Part shown: positions 33,984 to 42,694 of the stretch, in pieces
Layout of the letters: each line of letters begins with the position of its first letter
Position numbering within the stretch: the first letter of the stretch is position 1
Source: an uncultured Verrucomicrobiota bacterium
Lineage (GTDB): Bacteria; Verrucomicrobiota; Verrucomicrobiia; Limisphaerales; UBA1319
Direction: 5' to 3'
Assembly (NCBI GenBank): GCA_903845125.1
Contig: CAIMWS010000521.1
Location: forward strand, 1-64,000
Length of the DNA: 64,000 bases
Notes under the pieces: model-generated
The model's input: only the letters and a program-made list of their open reading frames with translations
Told to the model about the DNA's origin: nothing
Database searches by the model: none
Translations under genes and position numbers: made by a program

Positions 33984-36539
33984 ATGGCCATCACGCTATA
34001 TGATTTCATGCCCCGCGGGGAAGAGTTCAGCAACGACCTGTTGCTGAGCCGGTTCCTCGAATATGTGGAGAGCAAACAGCTGCAGTTGTATTCCGCCCAG
34101 GAAGCCGCCATCCTGGAGCTGTTCGAGGAGAAAAACGTGATCCTCAACACTCCCACCGGCTCCGGCAAGTCCCTGGTCGCGGCAGCGTTGCAGTTCAAAT
34201 CCTTGGTGCAAGGCAAACGTTCGGTTTACACCTGCCCCATCAAGGCGCTGGTGAATGAGAAATGGATGAACTTGTGCCGGGAATTCGGACCGGAAAACGT
34301 CGGCCTTAGCACCGGCGACGCCACCGTGAATCATGAGGCCCCGGTCCTGTGCTGCACGGCGGAGATCCTGGCCAACATCGCCCTGCGCGAGGGCCCCCAA
34401 GCCAATATCCAGGAGGTCATCATGGACGAGTTCCACTATTACGCCGACCGGGAGCGCGGCGTGGCCTGGCAGGTGCCCTTGCTGACGCTGCCCCAGTGCC
34501 GGTTTCTCCTCATGTCCGCCACGCTGGGTGACACCACCTTTTTCGAGGAGGAACTGACCCGGCTCAATGGCCGGCCCACGATCACGGTGGCCTCGCGGGA
34601 GCGGCCGGTGCCCCTGGATTTCTCCTATGCAGAAACCACCCTGGCCCAAACCTTGGAAAAACTGGTGGCGGACGGCCAGAGCCCGGTTTATGTGGTCCAC
34701 TTCACCCAGTTGGAAGCCGCGCAAAGCGCCCAGGATTTCACCAGCCTGAACGTTTGCACCCGGGAGGAGAAAAGCGCCTTGGCCACCGCCCTGGAAAATT
34801 TCAAGTTCACGAGCCCCTATGGGCCGGAAATCAAGCGCTGGCTGAAGCAGGGCATTGGCTTGCACCACGCGGGGCTATTGCCCAAATACCGGGTGCTGGC
34901 CGAACAACTGGCCCAACAAGGCCTTCTGAAAATCATTTGCGGCACGGATACCCTGGGGGCGGGCATCAACATGCCGATCCGCACGGTCCTGTTCACCCGC
35001 CTATGCAAGTTTGACGGCGAAAAAACCGGCATCCTCAGCGCCCGGGATTTCCACCAGATCTGCGGCCGCGCGGGCCGCAAGGGATTCGACGACCGTGGCT
35101 GGGTGGTGGCGCAAGCCCCGGAACACGTCATTGAAAACCTCCAACTGGAACAGAAACAGGCGCGGGACGGCAAAAAATTCGTGAAGCGCCGACAGCCCGA
35201 ACGGAATTTTGTTAATTGGGATAAAAACACCTACGTGCGGCTGCAGAGCGCTCCCCCGGAAAGGCTTAGCTCGCGTTTCCAGGTCACCCACGGCATGCTG
35301 CTCAATGTGCTGAGCCGCAAAGGGGACGGCTGCCAGGCCATGCGCCAACTGGTGGGACAATGCCATGAGTCTCCCAAAGCCAAAAAAGCCCACACCAAGC
35401 GCGCCTGGCAGCTGTTCCGTTCCCTGGTGGACCGCAAAATCATCGAGTTCATCCCGCCCGGCGAGGATGGCGCTTACCTCCGGGTGAATGTGGACCTGCA
35501 GGAAGATTTTTCGATGGACCAAACCCTGTCGCTTTACCTGCTGGAAACGATCCCGCTCATCGATCCCCAGGCGCAGGATTACGCCCTGATCCTGCTGACC
35601 CTGGTGGAATCCATCCTGGAAAATCCGGAGGCGATCCTCCGCAAGCAACTGGATAAGGTCAAAAGCCAGGCCGTTGCCCAGATGAAAGCCGAAGGCTTGG
35701 ATTACAACCAGCGGATGGAGGAATTGGAGAAGCTGGAATTTCCCAAGCCCAACCGCGAGTTCATTTACTCCAGTTTCAACGCCTTTTCCGACCGCCATCC
35801 GTGGGTGGGCCAGGAAAACATCCACCCCAAATCCATCGCCCGCGAAATGTTCGAGTCGTTCCGTTCCTTTGCCGATTACGTGAAGGATTATGAATTACAG
35901 CGGTCGGAGGGACTGCTCCTGCGGCACTTGTCCCGGGTGCATAAGGTGTTGACGCAAACCGTCCCGGATGCCGCCAAAAACGACACCGCCCGCGAGATGG
36001 AGCTTTACTTGGGCACCATGATCATCCAGGTCGATTCGAGCCTCCTGGATGAGTGGGAGAAAATGCGCGATCCCTCTTACCAGCCCAAAGCCGCCGCCGC
36101 CGCTGCCCCATCCCCGGACACCATCGGCTCCAGCCCGGACATCACGAAGGATCCGAAAGCGTTCACTGCCGAAATCCGCAACCTCATATTCAGCTTCCTC
36201 CGCGGCCTGGTCATCAGCGACTACGAGGCCGCCCTGGCCAAGCTGGCCTTCCCGGAGGATGCCGACGGCCAGCCATGGAACGTCGACCGCCTGCGGTTGG
36301 CGATGGATCAATACTATGGCGAACATTCCCAGCTTTGCCTGAATCCCAACGCACGCAATATCCGCCACACCTACGTGATCCCCTCCGAGGATAAAACCTC
36401 CTGGAAAATCCAGCAGATGCTGGTGGATCCCGAGGACCACAATGATTGGGTGGCCGAGTTTGAGGTCAACCTGTCCGAATCCAAAGCCACCGGGGCACCC
36501 GTGCTCAGGCTGAACAAGCTGGCGCAGCTTACGGCCTGA
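33984..36539 (+). CDS. Ski2-like DEAD/DEAH RNA helicase with DUF3516-type C-terminus
   Basis: An 851-residue superfamily 2 helicase, probably acting on RNA in the cytoplasm. RecA domain 1 contains the Q-like SAQEAAI, Walker [10 protein letters not shown] (about 53-61), motif Ia [10 protein letters not shown], motif II DEFH in [11 protein letters not shown] and motif III SAT. RecA domain 2 has the Ski2-type [23 protein letters not shown] and motif [17 protein letters not shown]. The remaining 450 residues are mostly helical and match the DUF3516 class of bacterial Ski2-like helicases ([35 protein letters not shown]-like segment after NIHPKSIA). The ATG at 33984 is the only good start. A terminator-like hairpin overlaps the stop codon, so it is probably monocistronic. 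The physiological RNA target of this class in bacteria is poorly known. Confidence 0.93.
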   Translation: MAITLYDFMPRGEEFSNDLLLSRFLEYVESKQLQLYSAQEAAILELFEEKNVILNTPTGSGKSLVAAALQFKSLVQGKRSVYTCPIKALVNEKWMNLCREFGPENVGLSTGDATVNHEAPVLCCTAEILANIALREGPQANIQEVIMDEFHYYADRERGVAWQVPLLTLPQCRFLLMSATLGDTTFFEEELTRLNGRPTITVASRERPVPLDFSYAETTLAQTLEKLVADGQSPVYVVHFTQLEAAQSAQDFTSLNVCTREEKSALATALENFKFTSPYGPEIKRWLKQGIGLHHAGLLPKYRVLAEQLAQQGLLKIICGTDTLGAGINMPIRTVLFTRLCKFDGEKTGILSARDFHQICGRAGRKGFDDRGWVVAQAPEHVIENLQLEQKQARDGKKFVKRRQPERNFVNWDKNTYVRLQSAPPERLSSRFQVTHGMLLNVLSRKGDGCQAMRQLVGQCHESPKAKKAHTKRAWQLFRSLVDRKIIEFIPPGEDGAYLRVNVDLQEDFSMDQTLSLYLLETIPLIDPQAQDYALILLTLVESILENPEAILRKQLDKVKSQAVAQMKAEGLDYNQRMEELEKLEFPKPNREFIYSSFNAFSDRHPWVGQENIHPKSIAREMFESFRSFADYVKDYELQRSEGLLLRHLSRVHKVLTQTVPDAAKNDTAREMELYLGTMIIQVDSSLLDEWEKMRDPSYQPKAAAAAAPSPDTIGSSPDITKDPKAFTAEIRNLIFSFLRGLVISDYEAALAKLAFPEDADGQPWNVDRLRLAMDQYYGEHSQLCLNPNARNIRHTYVIPSEDKTSWKIQQMLVDPEDHNDWVAEFEVNLSESKATGAPVLRLNKLAQLTA

Positions 36540-36556
36540 TGGTCCCGGCCTTTTTT
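36533..36556 (+). terminator. Rho-independent terminator candidate overlapping the helicase stop codon
   Basis: GGCC (36533-36536) pairs with GGCC (36547-36550) and is followed at once by TTTTTT. The stem is short (four G:C pairs plus one after a mismatch), but the T run is perfect; the helicase stop codon lies in the loop. Confidence 0.4.
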
Positions 36557-37113
36557 CTTTGAGCAGCAGGTGGTTGGAGGGAACCAATGGGCGCCGAGCA
36601 GAGGGCCTGGCAGAAGTTTACAATTTAGCGAACGTTCCCCAGGTGTTTTTATGCAACTCATTTATAATGAGACTTTTAGCCGTATTTTTTCGCATGCCAG
36701 GATTGGGGAACTTCCGTTAAATGGGCATCCAAAGGACGAAAACAGCCACAAAAAGTCGTGGCAGGCAGGCAGCCACCAGGAGTAGAGTCCAAAGCAGGAA
36801 ACCGACCCAGTGCTTGCGTTCAGTGAAGGTTCGGTTTTGGAAGATTGGGATTATGCCAAGCTATATCGTTATTGTCACAACCCCAACGGGATCTGATGAT
36901 CCAACCGATCCCCCCACACGCCAATTTTTCAAATTCCAAGAGGGCTTGACTCCATCCTCCACGTTCCCCATATTCAATTTGAGCCTATTGAAGCATCGGA
37001 ATTTTGTTGCGTTCTAAGTAACCGATCCGGAATTGGCTGAGTGAATCCCTTGGGTGAGGGATTTAAAACAAGGATGGAGCCTTAGGCAGCTTTGCGATGC
37101 AACTAGGAAAATT
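36557..37113. other. Intergenic region, 557 bp, no supported gene
   Basis: No RNA gene or mobile element is visible. A perfect TATAAT at 36663-36668 lacks a -35. On the minus strand a frame ending at 36717 encodes a membrane-helix-like stretch (HWVGFLLWTLLLVAACLP) but has no start codon after an upstream TAG; it may be a gene remnant. Plus-strand frames here look non-coding. Confidence 0.45.
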
Positions 37114-37503
37114 ATGATTTCGGACCTTTTGAAGTTGCCTTGGCTCCAAATAATGCTGGGCTTGGTGATCCTCTTGGTGATCTATTGGCTGCCCTCCCGG
37201 TTGCGCTACCGGCTCACGGATCGCTACTTCCAAGTCGTTTTCTTGGGATTGCCCATCCGGTGGGTCCGGCTCGAAAACATCGAAAAAGTGACCACCCACC
37301 ATGTGCGGTGGGCGGAACATTGGTGGAACGTATGGCGGCCGTTTCGCCGACGTTTGATGATCTGCAAACGGAAGGGCTTGTTCAAGAACCTGGTGATCAC
37401 CCCGGCGTTCCGTTACGAGTTAAGGAAGGAGATCGAGGAAGCAGTCCAACGAGTTCAAGCCGCAAAGGCCAGCCCCGCTGAACCAGCTCAAAAAAACCAT
37501 TAA
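37114..37503 (+). CDS. Small membrane protein with PH-like cytoplasmic part
   Basis: About 129 residues from the ATG at 37114, preceded by AGGAAA six bases upstream; the frame is open back to a GTG at 37054 but that part is unlike a protein. One or two N-terminal helices (LPWLQIMLGLVILLVIYWLP) are followed by a strand-rich part (YRLTDRYFQVVFLGLPIRWV, then ENIEKVTTHHV and FKNLVITP) that resembles bacterial PH (bPH) domains, and by a charged helix (YELRKEIEEAVQRVQAAK). Function unknown. It converges on lysC with a strong hairpin between them. Confidence 0.65.
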   Translation: MISDLLKLPWLQIMLGLVILLVIYWLPSRLRYRLTDRYFQVVFLGLPIRWVRLENIEKVTTHHVRWAEHWWNVWRPFRRRLMICKRKGLFKNLVITPAFRYELRKEIEEAVQRVQAAKASPAEPAQKNH

Positions 37504-37545
37504 CCAATTCCGGCGCAACAACATCCCTCACTGTTTTACGCCAAA

Positions 37546-37595
37546 ACGCCGGAATCCGCTGGTCTCCCAACCTATGGGAGCGCAGATTCCGGCGT
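37546..37595. terminator. Bidirectional terminator: nested perfect hairpin between convergent genes
   Basis: ACGCCGGAATC (37546-37556) is an exact inverted repeat of GATTCCGGCGT (37585-37595), an 11-bp stem. Inside it CTCCC (37564-37568) pairs with GGGAG (37576-37580). On the minus strand the stem runs straight into TTTT, so it should terminate lysC; on the plus strand it can stop transcription from the small membrane-protein gene, although without a T run. Confidence 0.7.
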
Positions 37596-37613
37596 GCAGA
37601 AGCATTAAAAGCG

Positions 37614-38834
37614 TCAGCTCTTTAGAAAAGCGGCGTGGACGGCCTTCATCGCATCCGGACCTTTGGCAAGATCGATAACCACCGAGATCTTGATCTCGCT
37701 GGTGGAAATCATGCTGATGTTCACCCCTTCCTTGGCCAGGGTTTCAAACATCCGGGCCGCCACCCCGGAATGGCTCCGCATGCCAACTCCGACAATGGAA
37801 AGTTTGCCCATCTTCTCATTGGAGATCACGTCGGCGTAACCGACTTCGGCCTTCAGACCATCGATCACTTTGCGGGCTTTGAGCAGGTCGGCCTTGTCCA
37901 CCGTGAACGAAAGATCGGTAGCTGGATCCTTGGCGCCATGGCTCACATTCTGAACGATCATATCCACATTGATGGCTGCGTCCGCCAGAGCTTTGAAAAT
38001 CCGGGCCGCCATGCCGGGCCGATCGGGCACGCCAAGCAGCGTGACTTTGGCCTGGTTTTTATCGAGTGAAACGCCGCGTATTACGACGTCTTCCATGCTT
38101 TTGGTTTCTTCTTTCACAATCGTTCCTGGGTTATCATTGAGACTGGAGCGTACTTCAAAGACCACGCCAAATTTTTTGGCAAATTCAACCGAGCGGGACT
38201 GCATGACTTTGGCCCCGAGGCTGGCTAATTCCAGCATCTCATCATAGGAAATCACATCCAATTTCCGGGCCTCCGGGACAATGCGCGGATCAGCCGTATA
38301 AACCCCATCCACATCGGTATAGATCTGGCACAAATCGGCCTTAAGGGCGGCCGCCAGCGCGATGGCGGTCAAATCGGATCCACCGCGGCCCAGCGTGGTG
38401 ATTTGCCCATCCGGAGTCTGCCCCTGGAATCCGGCCACGATCACCACATGGCCGTCATCGAGCAATTCGTGGATCATTTTGGGGGTGATATTTTGGATTT
38501 TGGCCTTGGTGTGAACGCCATCGGTTAAAATCCCGGCCTGGGCACCGGTCAGCGAAACCGCCTTCAGATTCAACGCGTGCAAGGCGATGGCGGTCAAGGC
38601 GATGGTGGTCTGCTCGCCGGTGGCCAGAAGCATGTCCATTTCCCGTTCATTGGGCAAGGGCATGATATCCTTGGCCAGGTTGATCAAATTATCGGTGACA
38701 CCGCTCATCGCGGAAACCACCACCACAATCTGATCGCCTTTGGCCCGGTATTTCGCCACGCGGGAGGCCACGTTTTTTATGCGCTCGGTATTGGCCACCG
38801 AGGTGCCACCAAATTTTTGAACAATCAATGCCAT
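37614..38834 (-). CDS. lysC: Aspartate kinase
   Basis: Catalyses ATP-dependent phosphorylation of L-aspartate, the first step toward lysine, diaminopimelate, methionine and threonine. The 406-residue length is that of monofunctional bacterial enzymes. The kinase domain contains KFGGTSVANTERIKNVA at the N-terminus, VVVVSAMSGVTDNL, TLGRGGSDLTAIALAAAL and CQIYTDVDGVYTADPRIVPE. Two C-terminal ACT regulatory domains follow (about 265-335 and 340-406: KVTLLGVPDRPGMAARIFKA and KLSIVGVGMRSHSGVAARMF), implying feedback control by lysine or threonine. It starts at an ATG at 38834 and appears to be transcribed alone, with a hairpin terminator downstream. Confidence 0.98.
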   Translation of the reverse strand: MALIVQKFGGTSVANTERIKNVASRVAKYRAKGDQIVVVVSAMSGVTDNLINLAKDIMPLPNEREMDMLLATGEQTTIALTAIALHALNLKAVSLTGAQAGILTDGVHTKAKIQNITPKMIHELLDDGHVVIVAGFQGQTPDGQITTLGRGGSDLTAIALAAALKADLCQIYTDVDGVYTADPRIVPEARKLDVISYDEMLELASLGAKVMQSRSVEFAKKFGVVFEVRSSLNDNPGTIVKEETKSMEDVVIRGVSLDKNQAKVTLLGVPDRPGMAARIFKALADAAINVDMIVQNVSHGAKDPATDLSFTVDKADLLKARKVIDGLKAEVGYADVISNEKMGKLSIVGVGMRSHSGVAARMFETLAKEGVNISMISTSEIKISVVIDLAKGPDAMKAVHAAFLKS

Positions 38835-39035
38835 AGCAAATGTTTTCCATCACACGGCGGATTCGCCGCAGTGTCGAAACGTCCGGCGCCGCCGCTGACT
38901 CCATCGGTTACAGGCTGCGCGATTCAACTGGGTTATCCATTTACCGAACACCCAGCCATTTGGCCAGTTTTTTCTCCTCTCGTGCACGCCCCAAAACAGG
39001 TTCCATCATCCTGAATCCGCAAAATGCGGGGGACA

Positions 39036-40958
39036 TCAGTTCTCCAGCAACCGCCGGGCCACCCCGGCATGGGTGATCCGAACGGGCTTGATACGGCCCT
39101 GGTCGTCAAACTCCATGCGGTCGATGCAGGTGACACGATGGTTCGCATCCTTCTCCGTCAAAGGACGCCGATGATAGACGATATACCACTCGTCGCGGCC
39201 AGGCACACGAAGCACAGAATGATGACCCGCACCAGTCGCCACCTGGGGATCTTGCTGGAGGATCTTGCCAATGCGCTGGAATGGCCCCAGCGGAGAGCTG
39301 CCGATGGCATAGGCTACGGAATAATTCGGCCCCGTCCATCCTCCCTCCGACCACATCAGGTAATATTTTCCCTCCCGGATGAACATGCAGGGGCCCTCCA
39401 CGTAATGCTCGGGAGTGATTTCTTTGAAGATTGAGCCATCGCTGAACGGAAGCAGTCCGGTGAAGTCCGGTTTCAACCGCGTAATGTTGCAATGGGCCCA
39501 CCCGCCATAGATCAGATAGTCCTGGCCATCCTGGTCTTGGAAAACAAACTGGTCGATGGGCTGCGCCCCATTGACAATCAATGGGATCAGCGGTTTTCCG
39601 AACAGGTCCTGGTAGGGACCGCCAGGCTGATCCGAGACCGCCACCCCAATGCCGCCAACCTCGCCGTCGTGGACATCATTGGCGCTGAAAAAGAGGTAAA
39701 ATTTGCCACGCCGTTCCACGGCGGCCGGAGCCCACATGGCACGCCTGGCCCAGTGAACCCTATTCGTGTCGAGAATCCGGTCATGCCTGCTCCATTGCAC
39801 CAAATCCGGGGAGGAAAAGGCGTCGAAATACACCTGCTGATCATAAGGCGCCGAATGCGTGGGAAATATCCAATACCGCCCGCCAAAAACGGCCACTTCC
39901 GGATCGGCCTGCCAGCCTTTCAGGATAGGATTTCCCGAGCGTGGAGACTCCACCATCAGGCTCTCGATCACCTTCCCCACCTGGGCTGGCGGCATGGCCT
40001 CCACCAGGTAATAATGCTGTTTCGCGGGCGAGGGAATCCATTCGTTATAGCCGTGGGGTACCCGGGCATGCATCAGACAACAGCCCGGTTCGGAAAGCCG
40101 CCAGTAATTGCTGGCGCCACGCACCGCATAAAGAACCGCAGTCTGGTCCCAAGCCTCCCGGTCACTCAGCCCGTTGTAGTGCTGGTAACAGGCGCGGACG
40201 GGATTGGCCTCCGGAGTCAGGCGCAGGCCGGCGCCCACCTGGATGGAGGCGCCAATAGCAAAGCCGCTAAATACGATAGGGGTTGGCCAATCGTTGATGG
40301 CACGCACGGAGGCCAGGGTATCCCACATGAGGTTGTATTCCCCCTCGCCACCGGGAAAGGTGCCACCCGGAAAGATGCCGCCCATGCACACCCATTGCTT
40401 GACCTTTTGTTTCACCAGCGCCTCGCCATCGAGTTTGCTACATTCGTCCGGTTTCGAATCGAGCAGATCGCGTAAATTGGTGAGAAAACCGACCGTGACC
40501 ACCGTAACGCTGCCATCGGGCTGGGCAGCCAGTAACTGGCGGCATAGCCCGGCCGCATCGGGTGCCTCGCTGCTCCGCCGCAGGTTGTGGGGGAAAGCCC
40601 TGGCCACCGCTTCCGCATATTTGGAGGGGGTTTCGCGACCAGCATCCCGGGCATTGCGATAGCCGTATTGGAGTCCCCGTTGATAACCAATCGGCAGGTT
40701 TGGCCGCCCATACCAAGTGTTGATGGCCTCCACGCACGGCACCACCCATTCGTTCCTGGATGACACCAGGATGCCAAGAATTTCCGCCTCACCACGGTTG
40801 GCCAGTGCATGGAGCGTTGCCAGTGCCCCGGCGTCATCCACATCCTCGGCCAGATCAACATCCAGGATGATTTTGACGGGTTGTGCGGCGGCAAGTTGGG
40901 TGACCGCGATCAGGCTGGCCAGCGCCAGCACTTGGAATCGTTTTGATTTACGCATCAT
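39036..40958 (-). CDS. Secreted nucleoside hydrolase-like / GH43-like fusion protein
   Basis: A 640-residue exported protein joining two enzyme families. After a signal peptide (VLALASLIAVTQLAAA), residues about 27-335 resemble inosine/uridine nucleoside hydrolases: the Asp cluster DVDLAEDVDDAGALATLHAL stands for the calcium-binding DxDxxxDD loop, with NTWYGRPNLPIGYQRG and SVTVVTVGFLTNLRDLLDS downstream. Residues about 340-640 are a five-bladed GH43-like glycosidase: NPILKGWQADPEVAVFGG (catalytic-base Asp near 352), WAPAAVERRGKFYLFFSAND (transition-state Asp region) and EGPCMFIREGKYYLMWSEG (acid Glu near 520), then GAGHHSVLRVPGRDEWYIVY. N-ribosyl hydrolysis and beta-xylosidase or arabinosidase action on one polypeptide is unusual. 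It is followed by lysC after 201 bp and preceded by the glycosidase-like gene. Confidence 0.85.
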   Translation of the reverse strand: MMRKSKRFQVLALASLIAVTQLAAAQPVKIILDVDLAEDVDDAGALATLHALANRGEAEILGILVSSRNEWVVPCVEAINTWYGRPNLPIGYQRGLQYGYRNARDAGRETPSKYAEAVARAFPHNLRRSSEAPDAAGLCRQLLAAQPDGSVTVVTVGFLTNLRDLLDSKPDECSKLDGEALVKQKVKQWVCMGGIFPGGTFPGGEGEYNLMWDTLASVRAINDWPTPIVFSGFAIGASIQVGAGLRLTPEANPVRACYQHYNGLSDREAWDQTAVLYAVRGASNYWRLSEPGCCLMHARVPHGYNEWIPSPAKQHYYLVEAMPPAQVGKVIESLMVESPRSGNPILKGWQADPEVAVFGGRYWIFPTHSAPYDQQVYFDAFSSPDLVQWSRHDRILDTNRVHWARRAMWAPAAVERRGKFYLFFSANDVHDGEVGGIGVAVSDQPGGPYQDLFGKPLIPLIVNGAQPIDQFVFQDQDGQDYLIYGGWAHCNITRLKPDFTGLLPFSDGSIFKEITPEHYVEGPCMFIREGKYYLMWSEGGWTGPNYSVAYAIGSSPLGPFQRIGKILQQDPQVATGAGHHSVLRVPGRDEWYIVYHRRPLTEKDANHRVTCIDRMEFDDQGRIKPVRITHAGVARRLLEN

Positions 40959-41018
40959 GTTATGGTTTGGTTACCTTTAAATAGCCAGCCAGTCCAGCCT
41001 CGTTTTTATTTCCCAGCC

Positions 41019-42494
41019 TCAGGGGGCCCGGCTTCCCCAACGTTCCACCACCGACCGGGCGCGCAGGCTCAGTTCGCGCGCCACGGATTCGCTCGCGCCC
41101 GAATACCTTTGGGCGATCTCCCGCAAACGGTCCAGGTTCCGGCGGTAACCGGCCCGTTTTTCCTCCGGCCATTGCAGCGCGGCGGCCCGGCGCTGGAAAA
41201 ACTCGGGATTAAGCAACGGGGAGGACCAACACCAATCGCTTTCGTAGGCCCAGATGCGCTGGAATTCGAGGAGATCCAACACGGCTTGCGGCAGGTTCGA
41301 CTGGCCAAAAAAATTAGTCCCGATTTGCGCTTCAAAAGCGCTCCAGGCCAAGTCCGGGTTCCGACCAAATTCCCGCACCGCCAGACGCTGTATCCGGGCC
41401 ATCACCGAACGATACGGCATGCGCCCCTCGCCGACGGGATCCAATCCCAAAGGCCACAACGGATTCCCCTCCCCCCAGGCTGCCCCAAAATCAGGGCCCC
41501 GAATGGTGTAGCTGAAAGCCTCCAACGAAGGCACGAATCCAGTGACCCCCTGGCGCCGCGCGGTCCGGGCGGCCTCGGCAACGCGCTGCGGAGTGCCGAG
41601 CGCAGCGGCGTCAGTCCAAAACACCGAGGTGCTGGCCTGGGCAATCAACCTGGCATCGAAATGGGCGCTATGGGGCGTGAAAAACAGGCCCCAACGCGCG
41701 TCAAACGGCTGTTTGGATGCCACCGCATCCAAGCCCGGCACTTTGCTTCCGGTGAAGTAATGCGGATACACCAGGATCAAGGCATTCGTATGCCGCCCCC
41801 ACACCTCCCGCGAGAAATCCCGCACGAAAGCAAACTCGTGATCATAATGGCGCGGCCCGCACTCCGGGCAATGGCAGATGCCATAGTCCGAGGATTCCAC
41901 CAGCAGGCCATCAGCGTTGGGGTAAAAATCGAACACCATTTCCCGGAGGTATTCCCGCATCAGCCGCTGGGCTTCAGGTTTGGCCGGGCAAAGGTTCCAT
42001 CCCCAGCAATGGATCCCAAAGGCACTCACCGGCGAACCGTCTTTCTGACGCGCTTTCAGCTCCGGGAATTCGATGCCCAAACGGTTCACCCCGTCATACC
42101 CGAAAGGGGTGAAACCGAGCAGCACGCGCAGGCCCTTGTCGTGGGCATAATCAATCAGTTCACGGACGAAGTCCTGACGCACATTGGCATGTTCCTGGTT
42201 ATGCCCCCAAGTGACAGGGAGTTTTTTCGAGCGGAATCCGCCAGCCATCCACAAGATGATCACGTTGGCCTCATCCTCGGCAAAACAATCCACGGCCTGC
42301 TTCCACTCGGTGAGCCCCATCACGGGCATGCGCATCAGGGTGAGGTAATAGCCACGCAGGGCAAAAGGCGGGCGGGATGGCGGGGAATCTGCGGCCTGGC
42401 CCTGAGCCAGCGCCAGCTGCCAGAAAACCATCCATGCCATGGCCCGGGTGGCAAACCGGCATATTGGGCAGCAATGCTTCATTTCGCCCTTCAT
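41019..42494 (-). CDS. Secreted glycosidase-like TIM-barrel protein of unassigned family
   Basis: About 491 residues from ATG at 42494; ATG at 42482, with AAGGGCGAA just before it, is equally possible. A signal peptide (MVFWQLALAQGQA) leads into a barrel-like protein: RGYYLTLMRMPVMGLTEWKQ, NVIILWMAGGFRSKKLP, VRELIDYAHDKGLRVLLGFT, ADGLLVESSDYGICHCPECG and TNALILVYPHYFTGSK. The strand ending LLVESSDYG could carry a catalytic Glu, and CHCPECG recalls the Cys-rich loop seen in several GH20-, GH67- and DUF4838-like families. I cannot place it in a defined glycoside hydrolase family. It sits 60 bp upstream of the nucleoside hydrolase-GH43 fusion, so a shared carbohydrate substrate is likely. Confidence 0.7.
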   Translation of the reverse strand: MKGEMKHCCPICRFATRAMAWMVFWQLALAQGQAADSPPSRPPFALRGYYLTLMRMPVMGLTEWKQAVDCFAEDEANVIILWMAGGFRSKKLPVTWGHNQEHANVRQDFVRELIDYAHDKGLRVLLGFTPFGYDGVNRLGIEFPELKARQKDGSPVSAFGIHCWGWNLCPAKPEAQRLMREYLREMVFDFYPNADGLLVESSDYGICHCPECGPRHYDHEFAFVRDFSREVWGRHTNALILVYPHYFTGSKVPGLDAVASKQPFDARWGLFFTPHSAHFDARLIAQASTSVFWTDAAALGTPQRVAEAARTARRQGVTGFVPSLEAFSYTIRGPDFGAAWGEGNPLWPLGLDPVGEGRMPYRSVMARIQRLAVREFGRNPDLAWSAFEAQIGTNFFGQSNLPQAVLDLLEFQRIWAYESDWCWSSPLLNPEFFQRRAAALQWPEEKRAGYRRNLDRLREIAQRYSGASESVARELSLRARSVVERWGSRAP

Positions 42495-42694
42495 TATAAG
42501 GGCTTCCCCCCGGCAAGTGAACATCTGATTTCCCAGCAGGCGCACATCAGCCAGCCAGAAGTCGGAGCCGATTGCCTCCGAGGATCGCTGCTGAATGAAA
42601 AGCGAAAACCCGCCAAGACCTCAATCCACCAGCCTGGTTCCGCGGTCCAAAGTGCTACCGGGAAGATCCTCTAATGAGTTCCAAGAAACCGGGC

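Noticed and set aside
36717-36860. Minus-strand frame with a membrane-helix-like sequence
   Set aside because: It has no ATG, GTG or TTG after the upstream TAG; could be a remnant, but cannot be called a gene.
36721-37017. 98-codon plus-strand frame in the region after the helicase
   Set aside because: Very basic, low-complexity start and no protein-like pattern; likely random.
40962-42674. 570-codon plus-strand frame opposite the glycosidase-like gene
   Set aside because: Composition (Pro, His, Gln, Arg) is that of an antisense shadow; the minus strand has a signal peptide and barrel-like pattern.
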